This document shows positions 34,186-43,504 of a stretch of 64,000 bases of DNA, piece by piece. How positions within the stretch are numbered: position 1 is the first letter of the stretch; each line of letters starts with the position of its first letter. The notes beneath the pieces were generated by a model, which was not told where the DNA came from, ran no database searches, and saw nothing but the letters and a program-made list of their open reading frames with translations. A program made the translations under genes and the position numbers. Source of the stretch: Pusillimonas sp. UBA3987 (GTDB lineage: Bacteria > Pseudomonadota > Gammaproteobacteria > Burkholderiales > Burkholderiaceae_B); the NCBI GenBank assembly GCA_002384935.1, contig DGCD01000001.1:45615-109614 (forward strand), in the 5' to 3' direction.

Positions 34186-35085
34186 TCAACCTGCCTGTTC
34201 TTCAACGATTTCCTGCAACCATGCCTCGAAAGCGATCAACGCATCGGTTTTTTCAACATGAACAGGGTAACTGAAATAGTACGACTGCCGCACGGCCAGC
34301 GCGCCATCAAACGGCACGACCAGGTCGCCATTTGCCAGCGCCTCATCGGCCAGAAAACGCGGTATCAGACCAACCCCCAACCCCCCATGTACGGCGGCCA
34401 ACAACATCGTAAACAGTTCATAGCGGGGACCCGCAGCCACTTCAGGCAAATAGTCCAGACCCTGCATGCGATACCAGTCTCGCCAGGCGTCGGGGCGCGA
34501 CATCATGTGAAGATGCATTAGGCCTGCCAAGCCATCCGATGACTGACGTGCAATCTCATATAAAGTGGGGGAACACACCGGAACCAGCGCCTTTTCAGGG
34601 AACAACCGTATACCCTGAGTGGCGGCCCAAGGCTGTTCCGCATGATAAATCGCCGCGTCGAAAGGGTGATCGGCAAACTGAAACGGCAGCGTTCGACTGG
34701 ATAAACTAACGGCGATATCGGCATGGCGCGCCTGAAACGCCGGCAAACGCGGAATGAGCCACGTGGTTGCCAGTGTGGGCAAGACCGCAATATGCAAACT
34801 GTGCCCCAGGCCCGCGCGCGACATTAAACTGAACGTATCTTTTTCCAGCTGTTCCAGGTGATGACGAACGCGGGCGGCGTATTCAGCCCCGGCATCGGTG
34901 AGCACAATACGTCGACGCACGCGGCTGAAAAGCGCCACACCCAGTCGATCCTCCAAACCGCTAACCTGACGAAAAATGGCGCTGTGGGTCAGTGATAACT
35001 CTTCTGCCGCGCGCGAAAATGACCCAAGGCGGGCCGTGGCTTCAAATGCCTGTAATGCCCCTAAGTTCGGCACGCCTTTGCGCAT
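34186..35085 (-). CDS. LysR-family transcriptional regulator, GcvA-like, divergent from gcdH
   Basis: This 299-residue regulator has an N-terminal winged helix (LGALQAFEATARLGSFSRAAEELSLTHSAIFRQ, residues about 8-40, split across the helix-turn-helix) and a periplasmic-binding-protein-type effector domain. The wording LTHSAISRQ-like and DPLFRR-like LFSRVRRRIVLTDAG fits the GcvA subgroup. GGAG precedes the start. LysR genes divergent from glutaryl-CoA dehydrogenase (GcdR) are known in relatives, so gcdH is the likely target; ggt directly downstream is the alternative. Confidence 0.9.
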   Translation of the reverse strand: MRKGVPNLGALQAFEATARLGSFSRAAEELSLTHSAIFRQVSGLEDRLGVALFSRVRRRIVLTDAGAEYAARVRHHLEQLEKDTFSLMSRAGLGHSLHIAVLPTLATTWLIPRLPAFQARHADIAVSLSSRTLPFQFADHPFDAAIYHAEQPWAATQGIRLFPEKALVPVCSPTLYEIARQSSDGLAGLMHLHMMSRPDAWRDWYRMQGLDYLPEVAAGPRYELFTMLLAAVHGGLGVGLIPRFLADEALANGDLVVPFDGALAVRQSYYFSYPVHVEKTDALIAFEAWLQEIVEEQAG

Positions 35086-35144
35086 TGGATCTCCTTTGTC
35101 TCGTCCGGCTTAACTTGAAACGTGCACATTTGTCACGACATTGT

Positions 35145-35161
35145 GCAATTTTATCAATTGC
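35145..35161. promoter_or_regulatory. Candidate LysR operator dyad
   Basis: GCAATT-TTATC-AATTGC is a perfect 6-bp inverted repeat, flanked by a second copy of the ATTGTGC string on the right side. It lies between the divergent LysR gene and gcdH, about where LysR-type proteins bind. Binding is inferred. Confidence 0.45.
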
Positions 35162-35208
35162 ATTGTGCCAATAACTCACATAACCTGCCAGTATTGGTAT
35201 GAATACGC

Positions 35209-35236
35209 TTGCCTTAAGGCGCGTTTTCGGTAAAAT
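35209..35236 (+). promoter_or_regulatory. Candidate sigma70 promoter of gcdH
   Basis: TTGCCT and TAAAAT are separated by 16 bases, ending 37 bases before the gcdH ATG. The match is moderate; the position downstream of the LysR dyad is sensible for an activated promoter. Confidence 0.4.
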
Positions 35237-35273
35237 ACTTTAAACCTAAACTTATTTTCGGAGCACATACATT

Positions 35274-36467
35274 ATGTCCTCGGCCCCATCCTTCCATTGG
35301 GAAGACCCCCTGTTACTTGATTCACAGCTTACTGAAGAAGAGCGCATGGTGAAGGATGCCGCGCAAGCTTACGCCCAAGATAAACTTGCACCGCGCGTTC
35401 TGGAAGCCTTCCGCAACGAAAAAACCGATATCGAGATTTTCCGCGAAATGGGTGAACTGGGCTTGCTGGGCCCCACTATCCCCACTGAATACGGTGGCTC
35501 CGGCCTGAATTACGTTTGCTACGGCCTTATCGCGCGTGAGGTTGAGCGTGTCGATTCCGGATACCGCTCCATGATGAGTGTTCAATCCTCCCTGGTGATG
35601 GTACCGATTAACGAATTCGGCAGCGAAGAGCAGAAACAGAAGTACCTGCCCAAGCTGGCCAGCGGTGAGTGGATTGGTTGCTTCGGCCTGACCGAGCCTA
35701 ACCACGGTTCCGACCCCGGCAACATGGAAAGCCGCGCCGTTAAAACCGACAGCGGCTACAAGCTCAGCGGTACGAAAATGTGGATCACCAACTCCCCCAT
35801 CGCAGACGTTTTCGTTGTGTGGGCAAAGTGTGTTGGTGGTGACTTCGACGGCAAAATCCGCGGCTTCATCCTGGAAAAAGGCATGAAAGGTCTGTCGGCA
35901 CCCGCCATCCACGGCAAGGTCGGTCTGCGCGCTTCCATTACCGGCGAAATCGTCATGGACGAAGTGGAAGTAAGCGAAGATCACATGATGCCCGGCGTTA
36001 GCGGCTTGCGCGGCCCCTTCACCTGCCTGAACTCGGCCCGCTACGGTATTGCCTGGGGTGCCTTGGGTGCGGCTGAATTCTGCTGGCACACTGCGCGTCA
36101 ATACACACTCGATCGCAAACAGTTCGGTCGCCCCCTGGCGCAAAACCAGCTCATTCAAAAGAAACTGGCCGACATGCAAACCGAAATTACCCTGGGTTTG
36201 CAGGGCTGCCTGCGTTTGGGCCGCATGAAAGACGAAGGCACTGCCGCCGTTGAAATTACTTCCATCATGAAGCGCAACTCTTGCGGCAAATCGCTTGATA
36301 TTGCCCGTATGGCACGCGACATGCTGGGTGGTAATGGTATCTCCGACGAGTTCGGTGTTGCGCGCCACCTGGTGAACCTGGAAGTGGTGAATACCTACGA
36401 AGGTACGCACGACGTTCACGCGTTGATTCTGGGCCGTGCACAAACCGGTTTGCAGGCATTTTTCTAA
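35274..36467 (+). CDS. gcdH: Glutaryl-CoA dehydrogenase
   Basis: This FAD acyl-CoA dehydrogenase oxidises and decarboxylates glutaryl-CoA to crotonyl-CoA in lysine, tryptophan and glutarate breakdown. The 397-residue protein has the FAD-binding segment WIGCFGLTEPNHGSDPGNME near residues 135-154, KMWITNSPIADVFVVWAK, and the C-terminal catalytic base in VNTYEGTHDVHALILGRA (Glu near 374). RYGIAWGALGAAEFC and the acidic extended N-terminus are typical of GCDH among ACADs. It is regulated presumably by the divergent LysR protein and followed by a strong terminator. Confidence 0.94.
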   Translation: MSSAPSFHWEDPLLLDSQLTEEERMVKDAAQAYAQDKLAPRVLEAFRNEKTDIEIFREMGELGLLGPTIPTEYGGSGLNYVCYGLIAREVERVDSGYRSMMSVQSSLVMVPINEFGSEEQKQKYLPKLASGEWIGCFGLTEPNHGSDPGNMESRAVKTDSGYKLSGTKMWITNSPIADVFVVWAKCVGGDFDGKIRGFILEKGMKGLSAPAIHGKVGLRASITGEIVMDEVEVSEDHMMPGVSGLRGPFTCLNSARYGIAWGALGAAEFCWHTARQYTLDRKQFGRPLAQNQLIQKKLADMQTEITLGLQGCLRLGRMKDEGTAAVEITSIMKRNSCGKSLDIARMARDMLGGNGISDEFGVARHLVNLEVVNTYEGTHDVHALILGRAQTGLQAFF

Positions 36468-36527
36468 CTCTGCGTCATCGGTACTTGCCTAGGCAACACA
36501 TTAAGCGCAAGACTTCACCATCTTCAC

Positions 36528-36568
36528 AAAAACGGCAAAGCATCTCAATCATGCTTTGCCGTTTTTTT
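36528..36568 (+). terminator. Rho-independent terminator after gcdH
   Basis: AACGGCAAAGCAT-CTCAATC-ATGCTTTGCCGTT is a perfect 13-bp stem with a T-run, 60 bases after the gcdH stop. It ends the gcdH unit before the permease gene and marks the edge of the housekeeping region. Confidence 0.92.
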
Positions 36569-36626
36569 ATACCTTGATTAAAGTTCTTCACAGACGTACC
36601 CTTTCAGAAAACGATGAAAGGATTGC

Positions 36627-37937
36627 ATGAACGCAAATCAAGACAGGACATCTCATTATCGTGAAAACAGCCTGACACTTGGCGGAACCGTCATGCTGGG
36701 TACCGGCGTTATGATTGGCGCAGGCATTTTTGCGCTAACCGGGCAAATGGCGCAAATGACAGGTGCGCTTTTCCCGCTGGCCTTTCTCGCAGCCGCCGTT
36801 ATCGTTGGCTTTAGCGCTTATTCCTATATTAAGATTTCAAATGCCTACCCATCGGCCGGTGGCATTGGCATGTACCTGCATAAAGCCTATGGAAATCGGC
36901 TTCCCACCGCTTTCAATGCACTGTTGATGTATTTTTCAATGGTCATTGCCCAAAGCTTTCTTGCTCGTACATTTGGCGCCTACACCATGCAACTATTCGG
37001 TGGTGACGACAGCGGCTACATGGTGCCGCTACTTGGTGTTCTACTTATCCTGGCAGCGTTTATCATCAATTTGCTGGGCAACCAACTTATTCAGGGCACC
37101 GCTTCCTTCATCGGAATTCTGAAAATCGGTGGCATTCTAATTTTCGGTTTAGTAGGTGTCTGGATCGCGGACGGCGTCACGCTAGACTTTTCCGGTAGCA
37201 ATGAAACGGGCGGCGGGATTGGCCATTTCTTTGGCGCAACCGCGCTGGGCATCCTGGCATTCAAGGGCTTTACAACCATCACCAACAGTGGCTCAGAAGT
37301 GCAAGACCCCCACCGCAACGTGGGTCGTGCCATTATTATTTCCATTGCTGCTTGCGTCGTCATCTACACTTTGGTCGGCTTCGCTGTTGCCGGCAATCTG
37401 TCTTTGCAGGAAATCATCAGGACTCAAGACTATTCGCTTGCCGCTGCCGCCCGTCCGGCGCTGGGTGAATACGGTGTTTGGTTTACGGTCGCCATTGCCA
37501 TGCTCGCCACTGCGGGCGGTATTCTGGCCAGCATATTTGCCGTTTCCAGAATGCTGGCAATGCTAACGGAAATGAAGCTTGTTCCTCACAGTCATTTCGG
37601 CATGCCGGGTAGCATACAGAAACACACATTGGTCTACACGGTGGTCCTGGGCCTGATTCTAACCGCCTTTTTCGACCTATCTCGTATCGCAGCGCTGGGT
37701 ATTGTGTTCTACCTGATTATGGATATTGCCATTCACTGGGGCGTATTGCGTTATCTGCGCGAAGACATCAAAGCCAAGGCCTGGGTTCCAGCCACCGCCA
37801 TTGTGCTGGATTTACTGGCCCTTGGTGGGTTCATCTGGGTTAAATTGAACAGTGATCCGTTTGTTATTGGTGTCGCGATTATCGCCATGATCGCTATTGC
37901 AATTACAGAGCAAATTTTTCTTAAAAGGACTGCATAA
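36627..37937 (+). CDS. APC-superfamily amino acid permease
   Basis: This 436-residue inner-membrane transporter has about 12 hydrophobic segments. The first unwound helix motif GTGVMIGAGIFALTG (residues about 26-40) is the APC signature. It is followed by AFKGFTTITNSGSEVQDPHRNVGRA near 210-235, with the conserved E-x-x-x-P-x-R-N. Substrate cannot be assigned. A 72-residue membrane protein gene starts on the last base of its stop codon, so the two are coupled. Confidence 0.88.
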   Translation: MNANQDRTSHYRENSLTLGGTVMLGTGVMIGAGIFALTGQMAQMTGALFPLAFLAAAVIVGFSAYSYIKISNAYPSAGGIGMYLHKAYGNRLPTAFNALLMYFSMVIAQSFLARTFGAYTMQLFGGDDSGYMVPLLGVLLILAAFIINLLGNQLIQGTASFIGILKIGGILIFGLVGVWIADGVTLDFSGSNETGGGIGHFFGATALGILAFKGFTTITNSGSEVQDPHRNVGRAIIISIAACVVIYTLVGFAVAGNLSLQEIIRTQDYSLAAAARPALGEYGVWFTVAIAMLATAGGILASIFAVSRMLAMLTEMKLVPHSHFGMPGSIQKHTLVYTVVLGLILTAFFDLSRIAALGIVFYLIMDIAIHWGVLRYLREDIKAKAWVPATAIVLDLLALGGFIWVKLNSDPFVIGVAIIAMIAIAITEQIFLKRTA

Positions 37938-38155
37938 TGGGAAATTATATGTTTAGCGACGGCATGTGGTTTGGCCACTGGCTATGGATGCTGGTTATTG
38001 CCGTTTTAGTGGTCATTCCCGCCTGGCGCATTTGCAAACGAATTGGCTACCCCGGATGGATGGGTATATTAATCTTGATTCCTTTAGCCAACCTGATTCT
38101 TTTATATTTCATTGCGTTCAGCGACTGGCCTGCCCTCAAAAACAAACAAACCTAG
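37937..38155 (+). CDS. Small two-helix membrane protein coupled to the permease
   Basis: This 72-residue protein has two hydrophobic stretches (LWMLVIAVLVVIPAW near 16-30 and MGILILIPLANLILLYFIAF near 42-61). They are separated by CKRIGYPGWMG, a layout shared by DUF805/TM2-like small proteins. Its start overlaps the permease stop (TAATG). It may be an accessory subunit, but no function is established. Confidence 0.7.
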   Translation: MGNYMFSDGMWFGHWLWMLVIAVLVVIPAWRICKRIGYPGWMGILILIPLANLILLYFIAFSDWPALKNKQT

Positions 38156-38191
38156 CCACCGAACGCCATGCTACGCGAAAATACATAGCCG

Positions 38192-38581
38192 CTAATTAGC
38201 ATTAGCGGCCTGGGTTGCGTATTTTTCCATAATTTTACCCATTGCCTGCATCATCTCGGCCTGCATCTGCAGCTGTTGCTGCGGGCTTAAGAAGGCAGAC
38301 GCAGAACCCATCATCGGACAGCCCGACATCATGCCCCCCATTGTTCCCATACCAGCCATGGGATGCATGCCGCCCATACCTGACTGATCTCCCATCATCA
38401 TTCCTTTCATACCGCCCATCATGCCAGACTGACCCATTATTGGGCCTTGTGCTCCTTCACCTTGCATTCCATGCGGTGCGCCGGATTTTTGCATCACGCC
38501 GTGATCGGCAGCGAAGCTGATACCGCCAACCGACACTAACGCGGCAAAAACGGATGCCTGTAAAACACGTTTAACTTTCAT
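38192..38581 (-). CDS. Met-rich periplasmic protein, probable copper binder
   Basis: This 129-residue exported protein starts at ATG 38581, which has GGAG 6 bases upstream; the in-frame ATG at 38593 has no ribosome site. A signal peptide ends near GISFAADHG. The middle has dense Met motifs (MMGGMKGMMMGDQSGMGGMH) resembling Cu(I)-binding repeats, and the C-terminal helix ends in ATQAANAN. It is divergent from the Cu-ATPase gene, and the gap contains the shared cop-type box. A second Met-rich protein at 53160-53438 ends with the same ANAN tail. Confidence 0.8.
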   Translation of the reverse strand: MKVKRVLQASVFAALVSVGGISFAADHGVMQKSGAPHGMQGEGAQGPIMGQSGMMGGMKGMMMGDQSGMGGMHPMAGMGTMGGMMSGCPMMGSASAFLSPQQQLQMQAEMMQAMGKIMEKYATQAANAN

Positions 38582-38657
38582 TTCGCGCTCCATTCAAAAA
38601 AAACCATCTTCATAGGCTAAACGAAAAACAATGTACCGAAAACACGATTAATCAAAC

Positions 38658-38674
38658 ATGACACAAATGTAATT
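38658..38674. promoter_or_regulatory. cop-type box between Met-rich gene and Cu ATPase gene
   Basis: ATGACACAAATGTAATT is the exact reverse complement of the 17 bases at 60619-60635 upstream of copA. It has the half-site form ATTAC...GTCAT. Presumed binding site of the CopR regulator at 61398. Confidence 0.7.
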
Positions 38675-38750
38675 TCACGAGCATAGAAACAGAACAGATA
38701 TTTTGCTAATCTGACTGTCTAGGTTCCACATAGTACTAACCGGAACGACC

Positions 38751-40958
38751 ATGGCCGATCACAAACATCACAATGAACATCAGTCACAGCATCAAACGTC
38801 GACACTTTCGCCTAATAGCCATGAGTCGGCGACGCCAGTAAAAGAAACCGCACAATCGACCGGCGATATTATCTACACCTGTCCGATGCACCCTGAAATT
38901 CGTCGCTCTCAGCCCGGCGATTGCCCAATCTGCGGCATGAGTCTGGAGCCGTTACTTCCAACACTAGAGGACGAAAACCCGGAGCTTAAAGATTTTTCGC
39001 GCCGTTTCTGGATCACGCTACCGTTAACGATTTTGGTCACTGTGCTTGCCATGTTCGGGCACCAGCTGGGTTGGCTTGAGATGAGCACGCAAACCTGGGT
39101 CGAACTGGTGCTATCAACCCCTGTCGTGTTATGGGCGGGGCTACCGTTTTTCATACGGGGTTGGCATTCTGTGCACAACCACAGCCCAAATATGTGGACG
39201 CTTATCGGGTTAGGCACCGGTGCAGCCTTCGTTTACAGCGTTATTGCCACCGTCTTTCCGCAAGTATTTCCGGAAGCGTTTCTTAGCATGGGGCGCGTCT
39301 CGGTGTACTTCGAAGCAGCCGTGGTGATCATCTCCCTGACGCTTTTCGGGCAAATACTCGAATTGCGGGCACGTTCTCAAACCTCTGCTGCCATTAAAGC
39401 ACTGCTTGGGCTGGCGCCCAAAACAGCCCGACGTGTCGCGGACGATGGCACTGAAGAAGATGTTCCTCTTAGCCATGTACATGAGGGTGACAAACTTCGC
39501 GTCCGCCCTGGGGAAAAGGTGCCGGTGGATGGGGTGGTACAGGACGGAACCAGTCTCATCGATGAATCCATGCTTACAGGCGAACCCCTACCCGTCAGAA
39601 AGAAAACGGGAGACAAGGTCATCGGCGCCACCATGAATACCTCGGGCGCACTTGTCATTCAAGCCGAAAAAGTTGGTTCTGCAACAGTGCTGTCACAAAT
39701 TGTGCAGATGGTGGCCGAAGCACAACGCTCTCGCGCTCCAATGCAACGCATGGCCGACCTTGTTGCCGGCTATTTCGTGCTTGCGGTTATCGGCATTGCG
39801 ATCATAACGTTTTTTGTCTGGGGCTTATGGGGCCCTGAACCGGGGTGGGTGTACGGTCTCATCAATGCTGTTGCCGTCCTTATTATTGCCTGCCCTTGCG
39901 CCCTGGGGCTCGCTACGCCGATGTCGATCATGGTGGCCACAGGACGCGGCGCCACAAAAGGGGTTTTATTTCGAGACGCTGCCGCCATTGAAAACATGCG
40001 TAAAGTGAACACACTTATTGTCGACAAAACCGGCACTTTGACAGAAGGAAGACCTGGATTTGATCAGGCTATAGGAACGCAAGATTACGAAGCATCAGAA
40101 GTCCTGCGGCTTGCCGCCAGCCTGGATCAAGGTAGCGAGCATCCGCTGGCTGCAGCCATTGTTTCGGCAGCAAAAGAACAGGGTTTGTCTCTGGCTGCAG
40201 TACAAGATTTTGACTCCGAAAGCGGCATTGGGGTAAGCGGCATAGTCGAAGGGCGCAACCTCACGTTAGGCAATACAACGCTCATGCAGTCAGTGGGTGT
40301 GGATGCGAAGCAACTGAAACAAACAGCTGACACATTGCGTGAACGAGGAGCCAGCGTGATGTTTCTGGCTGTTGACAACAGCCTGGCAGGCTTGCTTTCC
40401 GTTACCGACCCGATCAAGCCAAACACACAAGAAGCCGTGAAAAATTTACAAGAAACCGGCATACGAATTATCATGGCCACGGGCGACGGCCTTGCCACGG
40501 CAAAAGCCGTTGCCAGTGAACTGGGTATCGATGAAGTGCATGGCGAAGTAAAGCCCGAAGACAAGCTCAATCTGGTGGCCAACCTGCAGAACAAGGGGCA
40601 CATCGTGGCCATGGCTGGCGACGGCATCAACGACGCACCCGCGCTTGCCAAAGCCAATGTGGGTATTGCAATGGGAACCGGCACCGACGTCGCGATGAAC
40701 TCAGCTCAGGTGACCCTTGTCAAAGGAGACCTTCGCGGCATCGCCATTGCCCGGAGTCTATCCGAAAAAACCATTGTTAACATGAAACAAAACCTGGGTT
40801 TCGCCTTTATCTACAATGCGCTGGGCGTGCCCATAGCCGCGGGGGTGCTCTACCCCATCACGGGAATGCTGCTTTCCCCAATGTTTGCGGCACTGGCGAT
40901 GAGCCTAAGCTCGGCATCGGTTGTATTCAACGCGTTGCGCTTGCGCAGAAAAACTTAA
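38751..40958 (+). CDS. copA: Copper-translocating P1B-type ATPase
   Basis: This ATPase exports Cu+ from the cytoplasm. The 735-residue protein starts with a His-rich stretch and a heavy-metal-binding domain (YTCPMHPEIRRSQPGDCPICGM, residues about 43-64) instead of the classical CxxC ferredoxin-like domain. It then has eight-helix topology with the transport motif ACPCALGLATP (near 380), phosphorylation site DKTGTLTEG (near 424), the HP motif (SEHPLA), and GDGINDAPALAKANVGIAMG (near 622). It is divergent from the Met-rich gene and has the shared cop-type box upstream. The name copA here denotes the ATPase, not the oxidase below. Confidence 0.95.
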   Translation: MADHKHHNEHQSQHQTSTLSPNSHESATPVKETAQSTGDIIYTCPMHPEIRRSQPGDCPICGMSLEPLLPTLEDENPELKDFSRRFWITLPLTILVTVLAMFGHQLGWLEMSTQTWVELVLSTPVVLWAGLPFFIRGWHSVHNHSPNMWTLIGLGTGAAFVYSVIATVFPQVFPEAFLSMGRVSVYFEAAVVIISLTLFGQILELRARSQTSAAIKALLGLAPKTARRVADDGTEEDVPLSHVHEGDKLRVRPGEKVPVDGVVQDGTSLIDESMLTGEPLPVRKKTGDKVIGATMNTSGALVIQAEKVGSATVLSQIVQMVAEAQRSRAPMQRMADLVAGYFVLAVIGIAIITFFVWGLWGPEPGWVYGLINAVAVLIIACPCALGLATPMSIMVATGRGATKGVLFRDAAAIENMRKVNTLIVDKTGTLTEGRPGFDQAIGTQDYEASEVLRLAASLDQGSEHPLAAAIVSAAKEQGLSLAAVQDFDSESGIGVSGIVEGRNLTLGNTTLMQSVGVDAKQLKQTADTLRERGASVMFLAVDNSLAGLLSVTDPIKPNTQEAVKNLQETGIRIIMATGDGLATAKAVASELGIDEVHGEVKPEDKLNLVANLQNKGHIVAMAGDGINDAPALAKANVGIAMGTGTDVAMNSAQVTLVKGDLRGIAIARSLSEKTIVNMKQNLGFAFIYNALGVPIAAGVLYPITGMLLSPMFAALAMSLSSASVVFNALRLRRKT

Positions 40959-40981
40959 GACCAATAAAAAATTAAAAGAAA

Positions 40982-42442
40982 TCAGCGAACGACGAACTGG
41001 CCCATCATCCCGTTATCCTCATGCTCAAGAATATGGCAGTGGTACATGAAAGGGGATGATATCGCCGGTTGCAAAAACCTCACCAGAAGTTCCACCGGCT
41101 CTCGGACTACGACCGTGTCTCTAAGACCTTGATCTCGAATACCTTTGTCCGACCCGTTCCGGCTCAAAACTTCGAAATGAACACCATGAATGTGAAACGG
41201 ATGTGTCATCATATTTCCCGAAACATCCCAAATCTCTGTATCACCGAGCCTTACTTTTTCATTGATTCTTTGCATATCGAATGCATGCCCATTGATACCG
41301 AACATTCCCATGCCTCTGCCCATCATGCCGCCCATGCCCATATTCATTACAAAGCGCCGCCGCCGAACCGCCTTCGATACATCCAGACGCTCATGGGTGG
41401 AAAGCTTCTCTGGCACCTTGGCCCCAAGGGCTTCCGTGCCCTCAGGCTCGAAGCCGACGACTGTCTCCCGTCCGACCCCACCCAGTCCGGCAACACCTGA
41501 CATCATTCGCATCATCATCGAAACATTGTTATCCGGCGCTGTATCCAGAGTGGTGGCTCGACCATCAGAGAAATCAACGAGTATTTCGGCTCGTTCACCC
41601 GGCGCAAGTCTCAGAGATCGCAGTTCGACCGGTTTTTCAAGCAGACCGCCTTCAGAAGCAATCCAGTGAAATAACCGATCGTCTGCAAAAGCAAGATCGT
41701 ACTCCCTGGCGTTGGAACCATTTGCCAAGCGGAGACGAACTAGTCTGCGCGGCACACGGGTGACCGGGTTAACGGTTCCATTGACCATGAGGGTATCGCC
41801 TCTTCTACCGTGCATCGCCGCCATCATTCCCTGAGGGAATACAAGAGCACCATCTTCGAATTGCCGATCCTGCAATATTAAAGGTAGATCGTCAACCCCG
41901 TATTCCGAAGGCAACCCAAGCGCCTTTTCCTCGTCATCGGTGACGATAAGCAACCCCGCCAACCCGGTATACACTTGTTTCGCCGTACGACCATGGACAT
42001 GCGAGTGATACCAGAGGGTCGCTGCGGGCTGATTGATCGGGAGCACCGGTCGCCATGTAGACCTGGGACGTATTAGCTGGTGGGGTCCACCGTCAAGCTC
42101 TCCTGGAACAAGCAAGCCATGCCAATGGACCGTTGTGTCTTCACGAAGAGCGTTTGTAATGGCGACCTCTACGTCATCGCCGCGATGAACACGCAGTGTC
42201 GGGCCAAGATAATTTCCGTTGTAGCCAAGCGTCACGCTTTCCCGCTCTGGAAAAAAGGAGGTCTTACCTGCCTGCGCGATTAACGCAATTGATTGTCTCT
42301 GATTGCGGGCATCGATCAACTCAGGAATTTTCAATTTTCTCGGATCACTATTTGCCGACGATGGCCATATGGCTGACCCAACTAAAAGTGAGCCTCCCGC
42401 AAGTACGGCACCAGTCAGAAAAGAACGACGAGTAAACATCAT
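40982..42442 (-). CDS. Tat-exported multicopper oxidase, CueO-like
   Basis: This 486-residue periplasmic oxidase probably oxidises Cu(I) to Cu(II). The Tat signal (TRRSFLTGAVLAGG) is at residues 4-17. The four copper motifs are HWHGLLVPGELDGGPHQ, WYHSHVHG, HPFHIHGVHFEV and YHCHILEHEDNGMMGQF. A Met-rich insert (MNMGMGGMMGRGMGMFG) near residue 375 resembles the CueO copper-sensing segment. It converges on the ATPase gene with a 23-base gap. It is a different subfamily from the larger CopA oxidase at 58685. Confidence 0.93.
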   Translation of the reverse strand: MMFTRRSFLTGAVLAGGSLLVGSAIWPSSANSDPRKLKIPELIDARNQRQSIALIAQAGKTSFFPERESVTLGYNGNYLGPTLRVHRGDDVEVAITNALREDTTVHWHGLLVPGELDGGPHQLIRPRSTWRPVLPINQPAATLWYHSHVHGRTAKQVYTGLAGLLIVTDDEEKALGLPSEYGVDDLPLILQDRQFEDGALVFPQGMMAAMHGRRGDTLMVNGTVNPVTRVPRRLVRLRLANGSNAREYDLAFADDRLFHWIASEGGLLEKPVELRSLRLAPGERAEILVDFSDGRATTLDTAPDNNVSMMMRMMSGVAGLGGVGRETVVGFEPEGTEALGAKVPEKLSTHERLDVSKAVRRRRFVMNMGMGGMMGRGMGMFGINGHAFDMQRINEKVRLGDTEIWDVSGNMMTHPFHIHGVHFEVLSRNGSDKGIRDQGLRDTVVVREPVELLVRFLQPAISSPFMYHCHILEHEDNGMMGQFVVR

Positions 42443-42490
42443 ATTTTTTTCCTATAATAAAATTCTGTTCAACTATTGTCCTGCACGCCA

Positions 42491-42507
42491 GTGAAATAAA
42501 GTTTCAC
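42491..42507. promoter_or_regulatory. Inverted repeat upstream of the CueO-like gene
   Basis: GTGAAA-TAAAG-TTTCAC is a perfect 6-bp dyad about 50 bases upstream of the oxidase start. It does not match the cop-type box. The rest of 42443-42731 shows no convincing gene. Confidence 0.35.
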
Positions 42508-42731
42508 GAACCAAAAGAAAAACTTTATCGCTGTCTAAACCCCGACCCACCTCAATGCGTTGTACGTATAGGTACTAAGCCGGATTTCATTCAGCCTAGA
42601 CTGGCATCAAAATTGATCGGGGCGTTGATGGAGGATTGGCTATCACCAAAGATATGGATTCCTAAAAAGATGCATCACAAGACAGTAAACGACGTTCGCG
42701 GATGTCAATATTTGTCTGTACATAGATGTAA

Positions 42732-43478
42732 TCAGCCAATGTTCCCCAAAACCGGGAACGTTCTAAGCAGCCAAATCGCAAAACGAACCATTTGCCCGCT
42801 GGCCACTGCAATACCCATCAGTACCATAATCACGCCCGTCACGATCCGAAGGTAGCGACCTGTCCGTCTCAGCGCACCTAATCGGCGCACAAACGGCGTC
42901 ATGAAGTAAGCCGACAACAAAAAGGGAATACCAAGCCCCAACGCATATACACCTAGTAGCAACATTCCCTGATCTAATGTCTGAGCCGTGGCGCCCAATG
43001 CCAGAATGCCTCCTAACACCGGCCCGATACAAGGGGTCCAGCCAAAGCCAAAAGCTATACCCAGCACGCCTGCCGACCAGGGGTTACCTCCACTTGCCTT
43101 CGACTCAAAGCGATAATAGCGTTGCGTCCATAAGGGTGCCCGCACCACACCCATAATCAATAGACCGGAAATAACAATAATGACACCCGCTACAATATTG
43201 AGCTCATAGCGATAGGACAAGAACAGGCGTCCAATCGCCGTAATGCTGGCGCCAAGAACGAGAAAGACCAAAGAAAATCCCAGAACAAAACACGCACTCA
43301 ATCCCAATATTCGCCACCGGGCGATACGCGCCTCCGCAGAAGATACTGTGGGAGCCACCGAGCCACCGGCAATATAAGAAAGATAGCCTGGAACGAGCGG
43401 TAAAACACAGGGCGACAGGAATGACGCAATACCGGCAACAAATGCCGTCAGCAACCCCAAAATACTTAACTCAAGCAT
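42732..43478 (-). CDS. ccdA: CcdA-type thiol:disulfide transmembrane transporter
   Basis: This 248-residue six-helix inner-membrane protein moves reducing equivalents from cytoplasmic thioredoxin to the periplasm. The redox Cys pair is in FLSPCVLPLVPGYLSYIAGG (residues about 20-39) and GWTPCIGPVLGGILALG (near 151-167), the CcdA/DsbD hallmark. It is the last gene of the ccm operon, 26 bases after tlpA, so it likely reduces TlpA, CcmG and CcmH thiols for heme ligation. Confidence 0.92.
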   Translation of the reverse strand: MLELSILGLLTAFVAGIASFLSPCVLPLVPGYLSYIAGGSVAPTVSSAEARIARWRILGLSACFVLGFSLVFLVLGASITAIGRLFLSYRYELNIVAGVIIVISGLLIMGVVRAPLWTQRYYRFESKASGGNPWSAGVLGIAFGFGWTPCIGPVLGGILALGATAQTLDQGMLLLGVYALGLGIPFLLSAYFMTPFVRRLGALRRTGRYLRIVTGVIMVLMGIAVASGQMVRFAIWLLRTFPVLGNIG

Positions 43479-43504
43479 CGCACCTCCTCAAAAACTTCAT
43501 TAAC

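Noticed and set aside
35322..36443. Long antisense open frame (373 codons) opposite gcdH
   Set aside because: It mirrors the codon pattern of gcdH, has no family features and no ribosome site, and gcdH is certain.
42613..42855. Forward frame of 80 codons upstream of and into ccdA
   Set aside because: More than half lies opposite ccdA and the unique part matches no family; it could at most be a decayed fragment.
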